DNA of 28,666 nt. Source: JBBILO01 sp037444855 (GTDB lineage: Bacteria; Patescibacteriota; Microgenomatia; UBA1406; GWC2-37-13). Of this stretch, positions 1-8,544 are shown piece by piece. Position 1 is the first letter of the stretch. Each line of letters starts with the position of its first letter. The translations under genes and the position numbers were made by a program. The DNA lies in assembly GCA_037444855.1 (NCBI GenBank), contig JBBILO010000010.1:1-28666 (forward strand). Reading direction: 5' to 3'. The notes under the pieces are model-generated. The model was not told the DNA's origin, searched no databases, and saw only the letters and a program-made list of their open reading frames with translations.

Positions 1-1845
1 CCGTCAGACTCTCTTTTAGCCCTCACCTCTGCCCTTTCAAAAATGGGTGAAGACGAGGGAGCGATCATTCAATACCTAATTCGACCGGCTTCAGGTAAAT
101 GGAAAAAGGAAGGAAAATCTTATGTTGCTTCCGTTAAAAAAACTGAAGCTAATCCAGAAAAAGCGACTTTTAAAACAGACCCTAAGATTTTAGAAAAAAT
201 TGATGATAAGTGTTCAAAGCCTGGTTTTGAAACGACGATTCGTTTTGTTGTATCAGCAAAAACCAAAGAAATGGCTGAAGTTCATTTAAAAAATATTAAA
301 AATGCCTTTACCCAATTTAATTCAGATCTCAATAGTTTAAAATCAGCTAAAATCCTTTTTAAGACTGGTTTTATGATAGATTTTATTTATAAATTTTTTC
401 CTGTTATTAAACTCCCTTTTTCAAAAGCAATCTCAATCTTTAGCACCGAGGAACTAGCCAGTCTTTTTCACTTTCCCAACAAAACAATTGAAACACCTCA
501 TATTCAATGGTTAAAAGCCAAAACTGCACCAGTCCCAGCAGAAATGCCAACCAGTGGCGACACTTATATCGGTCAGGGATATTATCGAGGGATTAAAAGA
601 CCGGTGTATATCGGTAAGAAAGATAGACAGCGTCATGTTTATATTATTGGAAAAACCGGCGTTGGCAAATCAGTGCTACTTCACGATATGGCCATTCAAG
701 ACATTAAAGCCGGGCATGGCGTTTGTGTAATTGATCCTCATGGTGATTTAATAGATGAAATTATCAAGTACATCCCGCCGGAAAGGGCTGAGGATGTTAT
801 TTATTTTGATCCCTCTGATACTGAGCGTCCAATGGGATTAAATTTATTGGAAGCTTATAATGAAGAACAAAAACACTTTATCACTACTTCAATTATTAAT
901 TTAATGTATAAACTTTATGATCCTCAAAGAACCGGTATTATCGGTCCAAGATTTGAACATGCAGTAAGAAACGCGATGTTGACAGTGATGAGCGAGCCAG
1001 GATCAACTTTTGTTGAAGTAGTTCGCTGTTTAACTGACTCGAGATATGTTCAAGAATTGTTACCAAAAGTTCAAGATCCGATTGTTCGTCGTTATTGGAC
1101 TGATCAAATAGCCCAAACATCAGATTTTCACAGATCAGAAGTATTAGATTATATTGTCTCAAAATTCGGGCGATTTGTCACCAATAAAACTATGCGAAAC
1201 ATCATCGGCCAATCAAAATCTGCTTTTGATTTTCGAAAAGTGATGGATGAAGGCAAGATTCTTCTGATCAATCTTTCCAAAGGAAAGCTTGGTGAAGAAA
1301 ACTCATCATTTTTAGGTTTGGTCTTAATCCCAAAAATTCTTGTTGCCGCCATGAGTCGACAAGAAATCCCAGAAGAACAACGTCGAGATTTTTTCCTTTA
1401 TGTTGATGAGTTTCAAAACTTTGCTACCCCTGATTTTGCCACTATTCTCTCTGAGGCAAGAAAATATCATTTGAGTTTAACCGTCGCCAATCAATTTATT
1501 GGTCAGATGGAAGAGGAGGTAAAAAATGCGGTTTTTGGCAATGTAGGCACTCTAATTGCTTTTCGAGTTGGAGTAACTGATGCCTCATATTTACAACGTG
1601 AGTTTCAGCCGGTATTTACTGAAACTGATTTAATTAATGTTGAACGCTTTCATGCTTATATGAAAACGATTGTTGATAACGAACCGGTCTCGCCATTCTC
1701 GGTCGATCTCACCAAAGATATGACAAAGTGGAAATCGGGTGCCAATGAAAAAATTGCCAAAGCGATCATTGAACTTTCTCGTTTAAAATATGGCCGACCA
1801 AAGGAATTAGTCCAAGCTGAAATCGCTCAGCGAGCCCGACTTTGA
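1..1845 (+). CDS. VirD4/TraG-like type IV secretion coupling ATPase (5' partial)
   Basis: The reading frame is open from base 1 without a stop, and residues before the first ATG (base 43) look like family sequence, so the true start lies upstream of the window. A P-loop GKTGVGKS is encoded near 649-672 and a Walker B strand FFLYVDEFQNF near 1387-1420. A segment IDPHGDLIDEII follows the P-loop, as in DUF87/TraG-type conjugative ATPases. The C-terminal part after Walker B (LTVANQFIGQM, then GTLIAFRVG) fits the TraM-recognition/TraG-D fold. Such proteins are hexameric membrane-associated ATPases that hand DNA or protein to a secretion channel. Here it is soluble-looking over the visible part. 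It converges with the pilin gene, with one base between them. The PrgI/VirB4 operon at 22520-25744 is the obvious partner, although far away. The broad family is confident; the substrate is unknown. Confidence 0.85.
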   Translation, partial: PSDSLLALTSALSKMGEDEGAIIQYLIRPASGKWKKEGKSYVASVKKTEANPEKATFKTDPKILEKIDDKCSKPGFETTIRFVVSAKTKEMAEVHLKNIKNAFTQFNSDLNSLKSAKILFKTGFMIDFIYKFFPVIKLPFSKAISIFSTEELASLFHFPNKTIETPHIQWLKAKTAPVPAEMPTSGDTYIGQGYYRGIKRPVYIGKKDRQRHVYIIGKTGVGKSVLLHDMAIQDIKAGHGVCVIDPHGDLIDEIIKYIPPERAEDVIYFDPSDTERPMGLNLLEAYNEEQKHFITTSIINLMYKLYDPQRTGIIGPRFEHAVRNAMLTVMSEPGSTFVEVVRCLTDSRYVQELLPKVQDPIVRRYWTDQIAQTSDFHRSEVLDYIVSKFGRFVTNKTMRNIIGQSKSAFDFRKVMDEGKILLINLSKGKLGEENSSFLGLVLIPKILVAAMSRQEIPEEQRRDFFLYVDEFQNFATPDFATILSEARKYHLSLTVANQFIGQMEEEVKNAVFGNVGTLIAFRVGVTDASYLQREFQPVFTETDLINVERFHAYMKTIVDNEPVSPFSVDLTKDMTKWKSGANEKIAKAIIELSRLKYGRPKELVQAEIAQRARL

Positions 1846-1846
1846 T

Positions 1847-2617
1847 TTAAAAAGAAGTGACAAAAAAATCTGACGGTATTTGGGGATAGGATTGAAATAA
1901 AACGATTTTTTTTGTTGCTCCACCAGGTGAGGTTGCCTTCGAGTAAATAGTTTTTCCTTGAAGACGTAAATCAGTTGTACCATGAAATCCTACTTTTGAA
2001 GAACCACCGATCACTCGAACTAAAAGTAATTTTGTATTACTGACTGAAGATAGAAGGTAATTATTATTAAAGCTTGTATCAGGACAATTTGTCGCACCGC
2101 TATTGGCTGAAAGAGCGTTTTGGATAATGGTTGAGCCCGAGGGATTAACTGCATAATGAGAAACAGTATTATCGCTTTTAATTAAAGTTAACTCTAAAGC
2201 AGCATTGTTAAAACAAATATATAAATTACCTGAAAAATACGGCGATCCTAATTGCTGAAAATTAGGATTATCTGGTGCCCCCTGAGGAGTTGATAGATAC
2301 AAAGTATACTGTTCGTCTTTTTGAAGAAGAGGGGTAATAAAGTTTCGTGAAGTTGTTGTATCAACAGTCGCTGACGCTTGATAATTAGAAAACTCACCGA
2401 TTCCAGAAAGAGTAGTTGATCCTTCTTTTAGTGCTTTTTCGGTCACCGCCTCAGCGGCAGCAAAAGCTTTTCTTTCTTCCTCCTCCAGTTTTGTTAATTG
2501 TGTTTCCGTCATTGAGGAAAAAGAGGTGGCGATAACAATCGAAAGAATGGTCGCTAAAATCATCACTGTAATCAATAAAACTTGACCTTTTTGATTATTG
2601 AACTTGCTGCCAGTCAT
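1847..2617 (-). CDS. PilX-like type IV pilin-related membrane protein
   Basis: From ATG 2617 the product is about 256 residues. It has a short charged leader (MTGSKFNNQKG), then one long hydrophobic helix (QVLLITVMILATILSIV) and an Ala/Glu-rich amphipathic stretch (EEEERKAFAAAEAVTEKAL). That is the N-terminal plan of prepilin-peptidase substrates of the PilX type, followed by a beta-rich globular part. The usual Glu at position 5 of the mature pilin is not visible. An in-frame TTG at 2650, preceded by AAGGA at a spacing of 6 nt, is an alternative start adding 11 residues. ATG 2617 has no clear Shine-Dalgarno but overlaps the end of the upstream gene by 23 bp, which suits translational coupling. 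It forms a pair with the secreted Cys-rich protein upstream, probably a minor pilin with its surface partner. The precise role is inferred. Confidence 0.65.
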   Translation of the reverse strand: MTGSKFNNQKGQVLLITVMILATILSIVIATSFSSMTETQLTKLEEEERKAFAAAEAVTEKALKEGSTTLSGIGEFSNYQASATVDTTTSRNFITPLLQKDEQYTLYLSTPQGAPDNPNFQQLGSPYFSGNLYICFNNAALELTLIKSDNTVSHYAVNPSGSTIIQNALSANSGATNCPDTSFNNNYLLSSVSNTKLLLVRVIGGSSKVGFHGTTDLRLQGKTIYSKATSPGGATKKIVLFQSYPQIPSDFFVTSF

Positions 2618-4280
2618 ATTTTGAAATAGAGAGAAATGGTAATAAATCAAGATATATCCTTGGATTAAAATTAATAAAAAGTGATGGACGTGAATTATCT
2701 GATCGATTGTTAAGAGGAACTTGATTTAAACTAATTAAGTTACCGTTAATTTTTAACCCTTCTAAATTTTGATAAGAAAAATTATTAGTGCTAATAAAAA
2801 TACCGTTAATTGTTTGTGTGCCTGAATTAATAATAATATTCTTGGCTATAAAAGCGTAAGATTTACCAGTGTTACCGAAGTTGTTAAGATCGATGGTTAA
2901 GTCACCATAATCAGAATTATCTAATTTTCTTATCAGTAAAACAAAATTGTAATTTGGCGGATTAACATTTAAAGTTAAAGAGTTGGTTTTCATCAAAAAT
3001 AAACCGTCAACAGTAATCTGAGTAATGTTTGATATTTCGCGGACTAGCTTTCTTGAGGTAATATATTGATAATAAGCACTTAAAAATGATTTGTTGAAAA
3101 ATCCATAGTTGCCTTGGTATTGATTGATATTACTTACATTAATTGGATTATAGTAAGGCCCTGGATTATAACTATTGGCAGCAAGAAGAACTCCAGCATT
3201 GTTAATAATAACATACCTTTCTAAAGTATCATCTGGATCGTTATCACTAAATTTTTTTACATTCTGGACTACTGAAATTTTGTGATCGCCGATTTTGTTT
3301 AGACTGGCATTCTTCAATTTGTACCAAGGGTCAGGATTCTCAACAGTGATTTCGGTATAAGTTCCTGCTCCACTTCCATCAGAACCGGCACACTTATACT
3401 GAGGTGGGTTATTCACGCATGATCCTCGACACTCTGCCCCTTCTTGACTCCAAGCCCGACAAAAAACTTTGTAAGTTCCAGCCTGATCGAAAATGAATTG
3501 ACCACTTTGATATTCTCCCCCTGTACTTGAATCAACTTGATAATCATAAAGCCATGGATCACTGCAATTATTTGGGACAATGGCTAAACCGATTTTGTTA
3601 AGAGTTCCATTGCCTGACGAAAAGTTGGCCAAAAGAGTCACTTGATCACCTTTTAAAATCGTTGTTTGACCCAATTGATTATTCACTCTCACTCTTAAAT
3701 CCGAGCAATTTGCTATTAAAGGAGTAAAGTACCACCTTATGGAAACATAATGATCACCATCTACGTAGTTTCTACTATCTGCATCATTTGTATTGGTAGT
3801 TACAGAATTTCCAGGAGTTGGGGTAATCGTGGCGTAGCACTGCCAGTTGTTATAACAAATAGTATAGGCAACGCTCGTTCCAGGAGGGTTTGTAACACTA
3901 ACTCGATACCTAAAGCTACCGGCAACCCCCGGCGTTGGTGGCGGACCTTGAAAAAAATATGGATTTTCGATTGAGGAAGCGTTATATTGATCATCTTCTC
4001 GTTGAATAGTAACATTTTGGCTAATTGCCGGTTCTATCTCCTGCCAGGTATTAGCCTGCCAAATAAATTTTCGTCCCTGGATTCTATATGGCTCACAACC
4101 ACAATCACGTTGAGTAGTGCATCTTTCATTACGACATCTACCACCGATGCATTTTAAACCAGCAACACAACTTCCGGGATCACATCTTTCGTTACATTGA
4201 TGTTGTTGTCCATAAACACTATTTTTGATATAGAATAAAAAAAAGAAAGTTGCAAAAAAAACAAGAATTTTTTTTCTCAT
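2595..4280 (-). CDS. Large secreted Cys-rich surface protein, probably pilus-associated
   Basis: The 561-residue product starts with a signal peptide (KKILVFFATFFFLFYI, likely cleaved after VYG). Residues about 28-68 are a Cys-rich knot with about ten cysteines (spaced like CNERCDPGSCVAGLKC), suggesting disulfides outside the membrane. The middle holds beta-sandwich, Ig-like sequence (about 90-320) with paired cysteines. The C-terminal third (about 440-561) has repeating hydrophobic strands resembling a beta-solenoid and ends ISKYDWQQVQ. No catalytic motif was seen and no named family is certain. The gene overlaps the start of the PilX-like gene, so the two are probably co-transcribed; a surface adhesin or pilus-tip component is an inference. 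A TTGACT / extended -10 promoter precedes the ATG by 9 nt. Confidence 0.7.
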   Translation of the reverse strand: MRKKILVFFATFFFLFYIKNSVYGQQHQCNERCDPGSCVAGLKCIGGRCRNERCTTQRDCGCEPYRIQGRKFIWQANTWQEIEPAISQNVTIQREDDQYNASSIENPYFFQGPPPTPGVAGSFRYRVSVTNPPGTSVAYTICYNNWQCYATITPTPGNSVTTNTNDADSRNYVDGDHYVSIRWYFTPLIANCSDLRVRVNNQLGQTTILKGDQVTLLANFSSGNGTLNKIGLAIVPNNCSDPWLYDYQVDSSTGGEYQSGQFIFDQAGTYKVFCRAWSQEGAECRGSCVNNPPQYKCAGSDGSGAGTYTEITVENPDPWYKLKNASLNKIGDHKISVVQNVKKFSDNDPDDTLERYVIINNAGVLLAANSYNPGPYYNPINVSNINQYQGNYGFFNKSFLSAYYQYITSRKLVREISNITQITVDGLFLMKTNSLTLNVNPPNYNFVLLIRKLDNSDYGDLTIDLNNFGNTGKSYAFIAKNIIINSGTQTINGIFISTNNFSYQNLEGLKINGNLISLNQVPLNNRSDNSRPSLFINFNPRIYLDLLPFLSISKYDWQQVQ

Positions 4281-4289
4281 GACTAATTA

Positions 4290-4318
4290 AGATTAACATA
4301 ATCATCAAATCCAGTCAA
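4290..4318 (-). promoter_or_regulatory. Promoter of the surface protein gene
   Basis: On the minus strand TTGACT (4318-4313) is followed after 17 nt by TAATCT (4295-4290), with a TG one base upstream of the hexamer (extended -10). The -10 ends 9 nt before the ATG at 4280, which predicts a leader of only about 3 nt. The -10 hexamer itself is a weak consensus match. Confidence 0.45.
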
Positions 4319-4319
4319 G

Positions 4320-6758
4320 ATGATGATTACATTAAGTTCTTATTTTTTATTGTTTATTTTTGATGGCTTTGGTCTTTTTTCTGAAATAAACTATTTTCCC
4401 TTAGTATTGGTTTCATTTCTCCCAATTGTTGGCTTTTTTGAGTCGATTATTTTCGATAAAAAATTAATTATTCCCAAAAAAATTTTTTTCTTGTTTTTAC
4501 TCTTTTTTGTTTTTATGTTTTCATCGTTTAATTTTTCCGTTGATCAAATAAACTCTTATTTCCCGTTTATCTTTTATCTCTCAAGCTTTTTTATCTTTAT
4601 TTTTAGCTATAACGAAAAGAGGTTCCTTGAGAGTTCCTTGAAGACGTTTCTTATTTTTTCAAGTTTAATATTTATCTCAATTTCATTAGTTGTAGGCAAA
4701 AACCCTCCAATCTCATCACTCCAGTTTATTTATCCAACCTACTCTAATCACAATCATCTAGGTGATTTTTTGGGATTAGCTATTGTATATCTTTTTATAG
4801 ATTATTTAGATAAAAAGAAAAAAATCGATTTATTTTTAATTCTTTTTTTCTTTGCTTTTTTTCTTTTTTCTTGGTCGCGGACCGCCTATCTTGGATTATT
4901 CATTTCTCTATTTTTAATCTTGATTTTTAAAAAAAACAGTCGCTCTCGGATTACCAAATCAATTTTTGCTCTTATTTTAATCTTTTTTATTATTTCTCAA
5001 AGAGAGTTTTACCAAATAAGTCAATTAAATTTTTTAGAAAATTTTCTTTATCAAAATTTCCAATTTAGACCGAGATCAGTTTTTTCAGGAAGAATCGAAT
5101 ATTTCCATCAAGCAATCCAAGGATTCTTAGAAAAACCCTTATTAGGCTGGGGTCCGGGAAATTTTACCTATCTCTCAAAAAAGTATGTTTCCCAAAATCT
5201 TCAACAAGTTTCTTCTAGTTTAAATATTTTTTTAACTATTCTTGCAGAAGGAGGGGTCTTTGTTTTTTTTCTTTTTGTTTTATTGATATCGGTAATTATT
5301 TCTTCTTATGTTAAAAACCGACACAAACCCTATGATAAATATTTTTTTATGTTTTTATATCTCATGATCAATTTTTTCTTTGATTATACTTATGCAATAA
5401 AAACCTTTTTCCTATTTTGGTTTGTCGTTGGAGGACTAATTTATCAAGAAAAACAACATTTTAAAGAAGTGGTTTTTCAAATATCTTCAATTATTACTTT
5501 GGTTATTGTCATTCTATACCTAACCGGTCAGATTTTTCTTTTCACCAATTATTATTCTCGATCATATTTATTTTTCCCTTTTCAACAGGTTGCCTATCAA
5601 AAAGAAATCAATCAACTCATCTTTCAAAATCAACTTAAAAAATCAGAAGAGATCGCAAAAAAATATCTCCAGCTCTCCAGTTTTTATAATTTTGAAACCA
5701 TTTCTTTTTTTGTTGATTATTATCAAAAAATCAATCAGGAAAAAAAAGCTTTGGCCGCCTTAAGATTTTATCTTAAAAATAATCGTTATCCTTCTTTGGA
5801 TATGCTAAAAAAATACTATTTCCTTCAAAAAAAACTCGATGGGAAAAAAAGCGCTGATAAGGAATTCTTGTCGTTCACTAAAATTTTGATCGACGGCACT
5901 TGGTTTAATCCTCTTGTTGAAAAAGAAATCCACCGCTTTTGCTTTGATAACAATATTCCCTTTTGTCGCTATCCTTATCTTTATCTGCCAAAATCAAAGT
6001 CCTTCGAACAAACTAAAGTTGATCCCTATCGAGCTGTCTATCATTTTAATAATCTTGGTTCCCATAACCAATCTAATTATCCAGTTAAAAAACCAAAAAA
6101 CACCTTTCGAATATTAGTTTTAGGCGACAGTCACGCTTTTGGTTTTTTAGTCAATACTAAAGATAGTTGGCCTGAACGTTTAACCGATCTTCTTAATCAA
6201 GAACCGGGTCAAAATTCCAATAAAAAGATTGAGATTATCAATCTTTCTTATCACAACTACGATCTTCTTTATCAAGTAGAACGATATCTCATTGATGGAA
6301 AAAAACTAAAACCTGATTTAATTATCTGGATGAATAATAATTTTTATCGTCTTCACGAATACTTTGCCCCTATTTTAGAAAAATATTATTCTTATGATCA
6401 AGAACCAACAAGAACCGAGTATCAAAAAAAGGGGATTTATTTCCCAAGTTGGCAACTGGCTTCTGAGGAATACTACAAACAAATTAACAAAAAAGAAGTT
6501 TTTCAAAAACAAAAAGAGGCTATTAGAGAGTTTTTTGAAAACTATCAAGGGCCGGTTGTTTTTTTAAGCCTGGAAGAAATCCCTCAAGAGATAAAAGAAT
6601 CTCTTCTCTCCTCCTCTCAAGTAGTCGTTTATGAATTAAAAGAAATTAAAGAAGATAAAAATAATTTTTATCCCCAAATTGGTTCTCTTAATCCTCAAGG
6701 ACATCAAAAAATTGCTGAAGTAATAAAAACGATTGTTGTTAGATATATCGATTATTAA
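4320..6758 (+). CDS. Wzy/O-antigen ligase-like polytopic protein fused to an SGNH-like domain
   Basis: The 812-residue protein has three parts. Residues 1 to about 410 are polytopic membrane sequence with a Wzy_C/WaaL-type core near 257-320 (GRIEYFHQAIQGFLEKP, then GWGPGNF and a loop rich in Asn/Gln), typical of enzymes that polymerise or transfer lipid-linked glycans outside the membrane. Residues about 415-560 are soluble and helical, TPR-like. Residues about 597-812 resemble an SGNH hydrolase/acyl-esterase: LVLGDSHAFG at 600-607 is block I with Ser604. The last block reads IGSLNPQGH (787-795) where the common form is DxHLNPxGH, so the Asp and first His of the catalytic pair appear replaced. 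Wzy-like parts are known for weak sequence conservation. The role in glycan assembly and O-acyl modification is inferred; the SGNH part may be inactive. The start ATGATG has no clear Shine-Dalgarno. Confidence 0.7.
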   Translation: MMITLSSYFLLFIFDGFGLFSEINYFPLVLVSFLPIVGFFESIIFDKKLIIPKKIFFLFLLFFVFMFSSFNFSVDQINSYFPFIFYLSSFFIFIFSYNEKRFLESSLKTFLIFSSLIFISISLVVGKNPPISSLQFIYPTYSNHNHLGDFLGLAIVYLFIDYLDKKKKIDLFLILFFFAFFLFSWSRTAYLGLFISLFLILIFKKNSRSRITKSIFALILIFFIISQREFYQISQLNFLENFLYQNFQFRPRSVFSGRIEYFHQAIQGFLEKPLLGWGPGNFTYLSKKYVSQNLQQVSSSLNIFLTILAEGGVFVFFLFVLLISVIISSYVKNRHKPYDKYFFMFLYLMINFFFDYTYAIKTFFLFWFVVGGLIYQEKQHFKEVVFQISSIITLVIVILYLTGQIFLFTNYYSRSYLFFPFQQVAYQKEINQLIFQNQLKKSEEIAKKYLQLSSFYNFETISFFVDYYQKINQEKKALAALRFYLKNNRYPSLDMLKKYYFLQKKLDGKKSADKEFLSFTKILIDGTWFNPLVEKEIHRFCFDNNIPFCRYPYLYLPKSKSFEQTKVDPYRAVYHFNNLGSHNQSNYPVKKPKNTFRILVLGDSHAFGFLVNTKDSWPERLTDLLNQEPGQNSNKKIEIINLSYHNYDLLYQVERYLIDGKKLKPDLIIWMNNNFYRLHEYFAPILEKYYSYDQEPTRTEYQKKGIYFPSWQLASEEYYKQINKKEVFQKQKEAIREFFENYQGPVVFLSLEEIPQEIKESLLSSSQVVVYELKEIKEDKNNFYPQIGSLNPQGHQKIAEVIKTIVVRYIDY

Positions 6759-6830
6759 AGGAATAAAAACGAAGCTCTTGTGTTTAAAATTTAAAAATCG
6801 TCTTAGAATTCTCAAAGTCTCCTGTTGTGG

Positions 6831-6862
6831 CTAAATTTAAAATTTAAAATTTAAAATTAAAA
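6831..6862. repeat. Short tandem A/T repeat (AAATTTA units)
   Basis: Three to four imperfect copies of a 7-bp unit (AAATTTA/AATTTAA) lie between the Wzy-SGNH gene and the S1 promoter. It is low-complexity filler and may help bend or melt the DNA upstream of the promoter. No other feature was seen in the 174-bp gap apart from the promoter. Confidence 0.5.
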
Positions 6863-6870
6863 TTATTCTC

Positions 6871-6899
6871 TTGTTTTCTTGCTGTCTTTTTAATATAAT
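6871..6899 (+). promoter_or_regulatory. Promoter of the S1-like gene
   Basis: TTGTTT (6871-6876) and a perfect TATAAT (6894-6899) are separated by 17 bp. A start about 6 nt downstream would give a leader of roughly 27 nt carrying AAGGAGG (6918-6924), 8 nt before the ATG. This is one of only two genes in the window with an obvious leader plus strong Shine-Dalgarno. Confidence 0.7.
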
Positions 6900-6932
6900 A
6901 TTATTTTATCCTAAATTAAGGAGGTTCTACTG

Positions 6933-8030
6933 ATGGTAAAAGTCAAAAAAACGAATGAAAAAAAAACCGATGAGCAAAAAACTGATTTGATGGCCCTTCT
7001 TCTTAAAAAAGAAAAGACCATTCCTAGCTTACAAAAAGGTAATAAGTTTAAAGCAAAAATTGTTTCCATATCAAAAAAAAGGGTTCTTTTTGATGTTGGC
7101 GCAAAAGCCTATGCGGTTTTGGGGAGAATTGAGCAAAAAGAGATTATCCCCTTGCTTTCATATTTAAAACCAGGACAAGAGATTGAAGTCACTGTTGTCT
7201 CACCTGAATCAAAAGACGGCTTTCCAGTAGTCTCTCTTCGCTCTTTTTTAAATGACGGTCGTTGGGAAATTTTGAAAAACAAAAAAGAAAAAGAGGAAGA
7301 AATCGAAGTTCTGGGCGGCGAATATGGCAAAGGTGGGCTCTATGTCGATTTTCTTGGTATTAGAGGAGTGATTCCCAAGATCCAACTAACCGATCAATAT
7401 ATTCACCAACCCGAAAAACTCACCGGTCAAAAAATAAAGGTAAAGATCTTAGAGGTTGATAAAGAAAAAAATCGATTGGTTGTTTCTCAAAAAGCGGCTA
7501 AATTAAAAATCACCCAGAAAGAATTAAAAAAGAAATTTGACGCTATTGAGGTAAACAGAAAATATCAGGCTCGAGTAATTTCTGTTTCCGATTTTGGCGT
7601 TTTTTGTGAAATTGATGGAGTTGAGGGCTTAATTCATATCTCTGAAATTTCCTGGGAAAAAGTCACTAATCCAGCAGACTATGTAAAAGTTGGAGAAAAA
7701 ATTGATGTTTTGGTGATAGAAAAAAATGTAAAGGATTTAAAGCTTAACCTCTCACTCAAAAGACTTACCCCTGATCCTTGGGAAAATTTTGAGAAAAAAT
7801 ATCCTAAAGACAAAGAAATTGAGGGAGTAGTTGTGAGAAAAGAAAAGTATGGTTATTTTGTTCGTCTTGAACCTGGAATTGAGGGTTTAATTCATTCAAG
7901 CAAAATTAAGGATAAAAACGAGGTCCAGGTTGGTAAAAAAATTAAGGTTTATGTGGAAAGAGTTAATTTAAAAAATCGACGTCTTAGTCTTATTTTACCT
8001 CAAAAAGAGATTCCGGTAACTTATCGATAG
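6933..8030 (+). CDS. rpsA: Ribosomal protein S1-like RNA-binding protein, four S1 domains
   Basis: The 365-residue protein contains four consecutive S1-type OB folds: about 37-105 (GNKFKAKIVSISKKRVLFDVG), 118-190 (divergent), 207-280 (the best match, YQARVISVSDFGVFCEIDG then EGLIHISEIS) and 290-358 (GVVVRKEKYGYFVRLEPG then EGLIHSSKI). A Lys-rich leader of about 35 residues precedes them. Proteobacterial S1 has six domains; four-domain forms occur in other phyla. S1 helps the 30S subunit bind and unfold mRNA. The start is fixed by AAGGAGG 8 nt upstream. The gene stands alone between its own promoter and the next promoter at 8087. In a genome where many mRNAs appear leaderless, the role of S1 in initiation is of interest. 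An alternative is a non-ribosomal S1 RNA-binding protein. Confidence 0.85.
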   Translation: MVKVKKTNEKKTDEQKTDLMALLLKKEKTIPSLQKGNKFKAKIVSISKKRVLFDVGAKAYAVLGRIEQKEIIPLLSYLKPGQEIEVTVVSPESKDGFPVVSLRSFLNDGRWEILKNKKEKEEEIEVLGGEYGKGGLYVDFLGIRGVIPKIQLTDQYIHQPEKLTGQKIKVKILEVDKEKNRLVVSQKAAKLKITQKELKKKFDAIEVNRKYQARVISVSDFGVFCEIDGVEGLIHISEISWEKVTNPADYVKVGEKIDVLVIEKNVKDLKLNLSLKRLTPDPWENFEKKYPKDKEIEGVVVRKEKYGYFVRLEPGIEGLIHSSKIKDKNEVQVGKKIKVYVERVNLKNRRLSLILPQKEIPVTYR

Positions 8031-8086
8031 ACTTTGGAAAATAATTTCGTTTTTAAAACAATCTTTTTAAATATCTTGAAAAATAT

Positions 8087-8115
8087 TTGATTTTTTTCAT
8101 GGATTCTGATAACTT
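8087..8115 (+). promoter_or_regulatory. Promoter of the ftsEX cluster, predicted leaderless
   Basis: TTGATT (8087-8092), a 17-bp spacer and TAACTT (8110-8115) with TG one base upstream form an extended -10 promoter. The -10 ends exactly 6 nt before the ATG at 8122, so transcription would start at or next to the A of the start codon. No Shine-Dalgarno is present. Confidence 0.55.
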
Positions 8116-8121
8116 TATCTT

Positions 8122-8544
8122 ATGAAACAAAACCTAATAAAACCTCTTGAAAAAAATGAAAAAAAGATTTCTTTAACCTCATTTACTCTTTTTCTTTTAA
8201 TCGTTGTTTTTTTTGGCGGATCTTTGGGTCTTTTTTTGGGAAGGCGCTTATCTTCTTTCCCCTTAACTAATAAAAAAATTGAGACAAAAAATAAAGAAGG
8301 AGTGGCAGATAAAAAAACCTTTCGCGATCAAGCAGAAGGTGTTTTAAAAGAAGGTGGAATTGATGGTGAGGGAAGCTTTCACTTAGAAAGACCGGGTGGA
8401 CCTTCCCAAAATGTTTACCTTACCTCCTCAACGGTTGATCTTTCAAAATATGTTGGGAAAAAAGTGAGGGTTTATGGAGAAACATTTGCGGCAGAAAAAG
8501 CTGGTTGGTTAATGGATGTTGGTTTAGTTGAAATCATTCAATGA
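8122..8544 (+). CDS. Single-pass membrane protein with small OB-like external domain
   Basis: The 140-residue protein has a short Lys-rich cytoplasmic N-terminus, one membrane helix at about 20-41 (FTLFLLIVVFFGGSLGLFLG), a charged linker and a compact C-terminal part (about 70-140). That part contains STVDLSKYVGKKVRVYGET followed by GWLMDVGLVEI, a pattern typical of small OB-fold domains. I do not recognise a named family. The stop overlaps the ftsE start by 4 bp (ATGA), so it is the first gene of the ftsE-ftsX operon. It may be an accessory of FtsEX or of the secreted hydrolase; this is inferred only from position. Membrane topology is well supported, function unknown. Confidence 0.7.
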   Translation: MKQNLIKPLEKNEKKISLTSFTLFLLIVVFFGGSLGLFLGRRLSSFPLTNKKIETKNKEGVADKKTFRDQAEGVLKEGGIDGEGSFHLERPGGPSQNVYLTSSTVDLSKYVGKKVRVYGETFAAEKAGWLMDVGLVEIIQ

